A stretch of 64,000 nt of DNA. It comes from an uncultured Nesterenkonia sp. Its GTDB lineage: Bacteria; Actinomycetota; Actinomycetes; Actinomycetales; Micrococcaceae. Position 1 is the stretch's first letter, and every line of letters starts with the position of its first letter. The stretch is taken from the NCBI GenBank assembly GCA_947494195.1, contig CANLUC010000002.1, positions 124,001-188,000 on the forward strand. Direction: 5' to 3'. The notes beneath the pieces are model-generated. The model was not told the origin of the DNA, searched no databases, and was given only the letters and a program-made list of their open reading frames with translations. This document shows positions 60,897-64,000 of this stretch, one piece after another. Both the position numbers and the translations under genes were made by a program.

Positions 60897-60911
60897 TGGG
60901 AGCGGGTCGGA

Positions 60912-61997
60912 TCAGCGCTCGACTTCGCCCCGGATGAAGGCCTCGACCTTCTCATGGGCGACGTCATCGTGGAACTGCTCCGGAGGAGACTTCATGAAAT
61001 AGCTCGACGCCGAGAGCAGCGGGCCTCCGATGCCGCGGTCCAGCCCGATCTTCGCCGCACGAATGGCGTCGATGATGACACCCGCGGAGTTCGGCGAATC
61101 CCAGACCTCGAGCTTGAGCTCGATCGACACCGGAGCGTCGCCGAAGTTTCGGCCCTCGAGGCGGATGAACGCCCACTTCCGGTCATCGAGCCACTGGATG
61201 TAGTCGCTGGGACCGATGTGGACATCGCGCTCGGCCAGCTTCGCCGAGGTGTTCGACGTGACGGCCTGGGTCTTGGAGACCTTCTTGGACTGCAGGCGGT
61301 CGCGCTCGAGCATGTTCTTGAAGTCCATGTTGCCGCCCACATTGAGCTGGTACGTGCGGTCCAGATGGACGCCGCGGTCTTCGAAGAGGTGTGCCAGCTC
61401 GCGGTGGGTGATGGTGGCACCGATCTGGGACTTGATGTCATCCCCGACGATCGGGACACCGGCGGCGGTGAACTTCTCCGCCCACTCGGGGGTGCCGGCG
61501 ATGAACACCGGAAGCGCGTTGACGAAGGCCACACCGGCGTCGATGGCCGCCTGCGCGTAGAAGCGGGCCGCGTCCTCCGAACCCACCGGAAGGTAGCAGA
61601 CCAGCACCTCGACCTGCGCCTGCTTCAGCGCTGCGACGACGTCCACCGGCTCGGCGTCGGACTCTTCGATGGTCTCCCGGTAGTACATTCCGAGCCCGTC
61701 GAGGGTCGGTCCGCGCTGCACGGTGACCCCGGTCTCCGGCACGTCGGCGATCTTGATGGTGTTGTTCTCGGAGGCGGAGATGGCCTCAGCCAGGTCCAGA
61801 CCGACCTTTTTCGCGTCGACGTCGAAGGCAGCAACGAACTGCACGTCGGAGACGTGATAATCACCGAAGCGCACGTGCATCAGACCTGGAACCTTCTGAT
61901 CATCGGGGGCGTCCTTGTAGTACTCCACACCTTGAACGAGGGATGCGGCGCAGTTTCCGACACCGACGACGGCGACACGGATAGGTAGTTCTGCCAA
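60912..61997 (-). CDS. ino1: Inositol-3-phosphate synthase
   Basis: A 361-residue enzyme converting glucose 6-phosphate to 1L-myo-inositol 3-phosphate, the entry to phosphatidylinositol and mycothiol. It has the actinobacterial short-form features: [17 protein letters not shown] (12-28), [39 protein letters not shown] and [17 protein letters not shown]. The TTG start at 61997 has AGGAG 6 bases upstream. The gene neighbourhood near the ssb/dnaB block is usual in actinobacteria. Confidence 0.97.
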   Translation of the reverse strand: MAELPIRVAVVGVGNCAASLVQGVEYYKDAPDDQKVPGLMHVRFGDYHVSDVQFVAAFDVDAKKVGLDLAEAISASENNTIKIADVPETGVTVQRGPTLDGLGMYYRETIEESDAEPVDVVAALKQAQVEVLVCYLPVGSEDAARFYAQAAIDAGVAFVNALPVFIAGTPEWAEKFTAAGVPIVGDDIKSQIGATITHRELAHLFEDRGVHLDRTYQLNVGGNMDFKNMLERDRLQSKKVSKTQAVTSNTSAKLAERDVHIGPSDYIQWLDDRKWAFIRLEGRNFGDAPVSIELKLEVWDSPNSAGVIIDAIRAAKIGLDRGIGGPLLSASSYFMKSPPEQFHDDVAHEKVEAFIRGEVER

Positions 61998-62141
61998 CTT
62001 GTTCTCCTAGTGGTTCAGCTGCTCATTGGTGATGACACGGACAGGCGTGGAAGGTGATCCCGGTCATGCCTGTGTCCCTGATCGAGAAGCCTATAGCCCC
62101 ACAGAGCTCCCCGTGATCAGCCGGGGGTTATCGTTGAGCCG

Positions 62142-63563
62142 ATGACTCCAGCCGAGAAGGACCGACGCCCGGTGGCTCCGAGCCGGGACGATCCGCTGCT
62201 GCGACACCTCTCGGACCGTCTCGGCGGACCTGCGGGCCGGCGGCTCCTTCCACGCTGGCGCCCTGCTCCGGTGCTGCTCGGCCTCACCGTGCTCGCCGTC
62301 CTGCTCTCCGCGCTGAGCAGCCAGTATTGCCGGATCAATGGCTGGGGCGGGGTGGAGGTCTACCACGCAGGCTGCTACTCGGACATCAGCGCGCTCTACG
62401 GCCAGCGGGGTCTCGCGGAGGCCCCTTGGAGCCCACTGATCTCCCCGGGGTACTTCGAATACCCGGTGCTCACCAGCGTGGTGGCGGCCCTCGCGGCGGC
62501 CCTGACCCACTTCCTGCTCGGGCTGGAGTCCCTGGAGGGCATCGTCTGGGAGGCCGGACGCGCCTCGCTGCTGTACTGGGATCTCAGCTTCGCGGCCGCC
62601 GCGCTGGTCTGGCTGCTGCTGGTGCTGATCGTGATGAAGGCCGCAGGGGGGCGGCCCTGGGACGCCGCGATCGTGGCGACCTCTCCGGCGATCATCTTCG
62701 GCATCGGCATCAACTGGGACATCTGGGCGGTCACCGCGCTGGCGCTGGCGATCCTGGGCTTCAGTCGCGGAGCCCATGTGAGCGCCGGGGTGATGATCGG
62801 CGTCGGAGTCTCCTTCAAGCTCTTCCCACTGTTCATGCTGGGGGCGGTGCTGGTGCTGGTGCTGCGCCGCGACTCGGGCCTCGGCGCAGGGGTGTTTCTG
62901 CGCACCCTGCTCGGCGCCCTGGCGAGCTGGCTGCTGCTCAACGTGCCGGCGATGCTCGTCAGCTTCAGCTCCTGGTCACAGTTCTTCGAACTCTCGGCAG
63001 AACGTGGGGCCGGATACTCCTCTCCCTGGCATATCTGGCAGGTGATCGCGGAGGAGGCAGGAGGCAGCGGACTGACGGCGGAGACCATCTCGGTCTGGTC
63101 CTTCGCGCTCTTCGCCGCAAGCTGCGTCGCGATCCTGATCCTGGGCCTGCTCGCCCCGGAGCCGCCTCGGATGGTGCAGCTGCTGTTTCTGATCCTTGCG
63201 GCGTTCCTGCTGGTCAACAAGGTCTATTCGCCGCAGTTCATGATCTGGCTGGTGCCGCTGATCGCGCTGGCAGCCCCGCGCTGGCGCGACGCGCTGATCT
63301 GGCAGGGGTTCCAGGTGCTGCACTTCTGGGCCATCTGGATGTACTTGGCAGCCGGCGCCGGAGACCAGGATCCGCAGCACTCCTTCGATTCGATGCTCTA
63401 CGTGGCTGCGGTGCTGGGTCATATCGGCGCGACCGTGTATCTGATGATCCAGGTGGTGTGGGACATTCTCCGTCCCTCCCGTGACCCGGTCGCGCGCTCC
63501 GCCATGCCGGCCCAGACGGCATCACCCGCCTCGCCTACTGCCGGGCCGCGGACCATTCCTTGA
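62142..63563 (+). CDS. DUF2029/GT87-family membrane glycosyltransferase-like protein
   Basis: A 473-residue membrane protein with about ten helices. A periplasmic loop after helix 1 carries CYSDISALYG and FEYPVLTSV, resembling the polyprenol-phosphate-mannose-dependent mannosyltransferases (PIM synthesis, GT87). The NWDIWAV segment near 205, KLFPLF and VNKVYSPQFMIWLVPL are family-like. Beside ino1 a role in phosphatidylinositol mannosides or lipoglycans is plausible but inferred. ATG 62142 has only a weak ribosome binding site. Its end overlaps the cca gene by 29 bases tail to tail. Confidence 0.85.
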   Translation: MTPAEKDRRPVAPSRDDPLLRHLSDRLGGPAGRRLLPRWRPAPVLLGLTVLAVLLSALSSQYCRINGWGGVEVYHAGCYSDISALYGQRGLAEAPWSPLISPGYFEYPVLTSVVAALAAALTHFLLGLESLEGIVWEAGRASLLYWDLSFAAAALVWLLLVLIVMKAAGGRPWDAAIVATSPAIIFGIGINWDIWAVTALALAILGFSRGAHVSAGVMIGVGVSFKLFPLFMLGAVLVLVLRRDSGLGAGVFLRTLLGALASWLLLNVPAMLVSFSSWSQFFELSAERGAGYSSPWHIWQVIAEEAGGSGLTAETISVWSFALFAASCVAILILGLLAPEPPRMVQLLFLILAAFLLVNKVYSPQFMIWLVPLIALAAPRWRDALIWQGFQVLHFWAIWMYLAAGAGDQDPQHSFDSMLYVAAVLGHIGATVYLMIQVVWDILRPSRDPVARSAMPAQTASPASPTAGPRTIP

Positions 63564-64000
63564 GAATCTGGACTGCCTGGTCCTGTGGAACCGGACCATG
63601 TTCCATGCGGTGCTCGAGCAGGAACCTGTAGGCCTGGCCCACCTCCGGTCCCGGAGCGATCCCCAGCACCTCCATGATCTGTTCGCCATCGAGATGGGGG
63701 CGAATCCGGTCCAGCTCCTCGCGCTCAGCAAGTTCAGCGATCCGTGCTTCGAGATCGTCATAGGCATGGTCCAGGCGCGCCGCCTTCTTGCGGTTCCTGG
63801 TGGTGACATCCGAGCGGGTCAGCCGGTGCAGCCGCTGGAGCTGATCCCCGGCATCGGTGACGTAGCGGCGCACGGCCGAATCGCTCCAGCCCTGGTCGCC
63901 GTAGCCGTAGAACCGCATATGCAGCTCCACCAGGAGGCAGACGGCGGTGATCGTGGCCTTGTCGAACTTCAGCGCCTGCATGCGACGCCGGGTCTGCTTG
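63535..64000 (-). CDS. CCA tRNA nucleotidyltransferase, C-terminal part (5' end outside window)
   Basis: The frame is open to the window edge, so only the last 155 residues are seen. They match the C-terminal tail region of actinobacterial CCA-adding enzymes with an HD-type middle domain: KQTRRRMQALKFDKATITAVCLLVELHMRF in pieces, then WSDSAVRRYV and LDGEQIMEVLGIAPGPEVGQAYRFL. The catalytic nucleotidyltransferase head is upstream of the window. The enzyme adds or repairs the tRNA 3' CCA end. Confidence 0.92.
   Translation of the reverse strand, partial: KQTRRRMQALKFDKATITAVCLLVELHMRFYGYGDQGWSDSAVRRYVTDAGDQLQRLHRLTRSDVTTRNRKKAARLDHAYDDLEARIAELAEREELDRIRPHLDGEQIMEVLGIAPGPEVGQAYRFLLEHRMEHGPVPQDQAVQILKEWSAARQ

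Noticed and set aside
1..64000. tRNA or rRNA genes, CRISPR arrays, insertion sequences, prophage genes
   Set aside because: None was seen on reading: no transposase or integrase motifs, no regularly spaced direct repeats and no recognisable tRNA or rRNA sequence.

Overview
The window is 64 kb of high-GC chromosome from an actinobacterium, most likely a Micrococcales member close to Micrococcaceae (Nesterenkonia-like). The clues are the actinobacterial order dnaB / rplI-rpsR-ssb-rpsF, an actinobacterial-type inositol-3-phosphate synthase, frequent GTG and TTG starts, and several strikingly acidic proteins as in salt-tolerant genera. These housekeeping blocks usually lie near the replication origin, so the right half is probably origin-proximal. 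No rRNA, tRNA, insertion sequence, prophage or CRISPR array was seen. The taxonomy is inference.

Bases 1-17 kb hold a carbohydrate regulon. It has an ABC importer (two permeases at 2.2-4.1 kb, a distant binding lipoprotein at 8.3-9.6 kb), a GH43-type hydrolase and an (alpha/alpha)6-type glycosidase, a sugar-dehydrogenase-like oxidoreductase, an MFS transporter, and an operon of SDR dehydrogenase, KdgD, enolase-superfamily enzyme and LacI repressor. An alpha-ketoglutarate semialdehyde dehydrogenase follows. The enzymes fit the oxidative uronate/aldarate route ending in 2-oxoglutarate. Copies of a GAAANCGNTTTC palindrome precede five of these transcription units, so one LacI-family repressor probably controls them. 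At 16.6-20.5 kb a truncated LacI gene abuts a second set (two Gfo/Idh/MocA proteins and a ThuA protein), followed by DUF421, alditol oxidase and SMP-30 genes.

Bases 23.6-32.9 kb are an L-arabinose unit on the minus strand: LacI-type regulator, araB-araD-araA with 4-base overlaps, and a ChvE/Ggu-type multiple-monosaccharide ABC importer. A perfect 16-bp palindrome lies between the regulator and araB. Bases 33-45.7 kb carry stress and housekeeping genes (universal stress protein, glycerate kinase, acidic SurA-like lipoprotein, two DUF202 proteins, pirin, Ohr, galactokinase), a LuxR regulator broken by a 5-bp duplication, and dnaB coupled to a stand-alone condensation-domain protein.

Bases 45.8-64 kb carry a hydrolase, a 703-bp non-coding gap dense in DnaA-box-like sequences, glutaminase, a luciferase-like monooxygenase, the rpsF-ssb-rpsR-rplI operon, an M18 aminopeptidase, an ABC exporter with two-component system, DUF418, a K+ channel-like protein, a cation/proton antiporter, ino1, a GT87 membrane protein and the C-terminal part of a CCA-adding enzyme. 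Two related 75-bp inverted-repeat elements with compensatory stem changes bracket the channel/antiporter pair. The DnaA-box cluster and these paired elements are the most unusual signals in the window.
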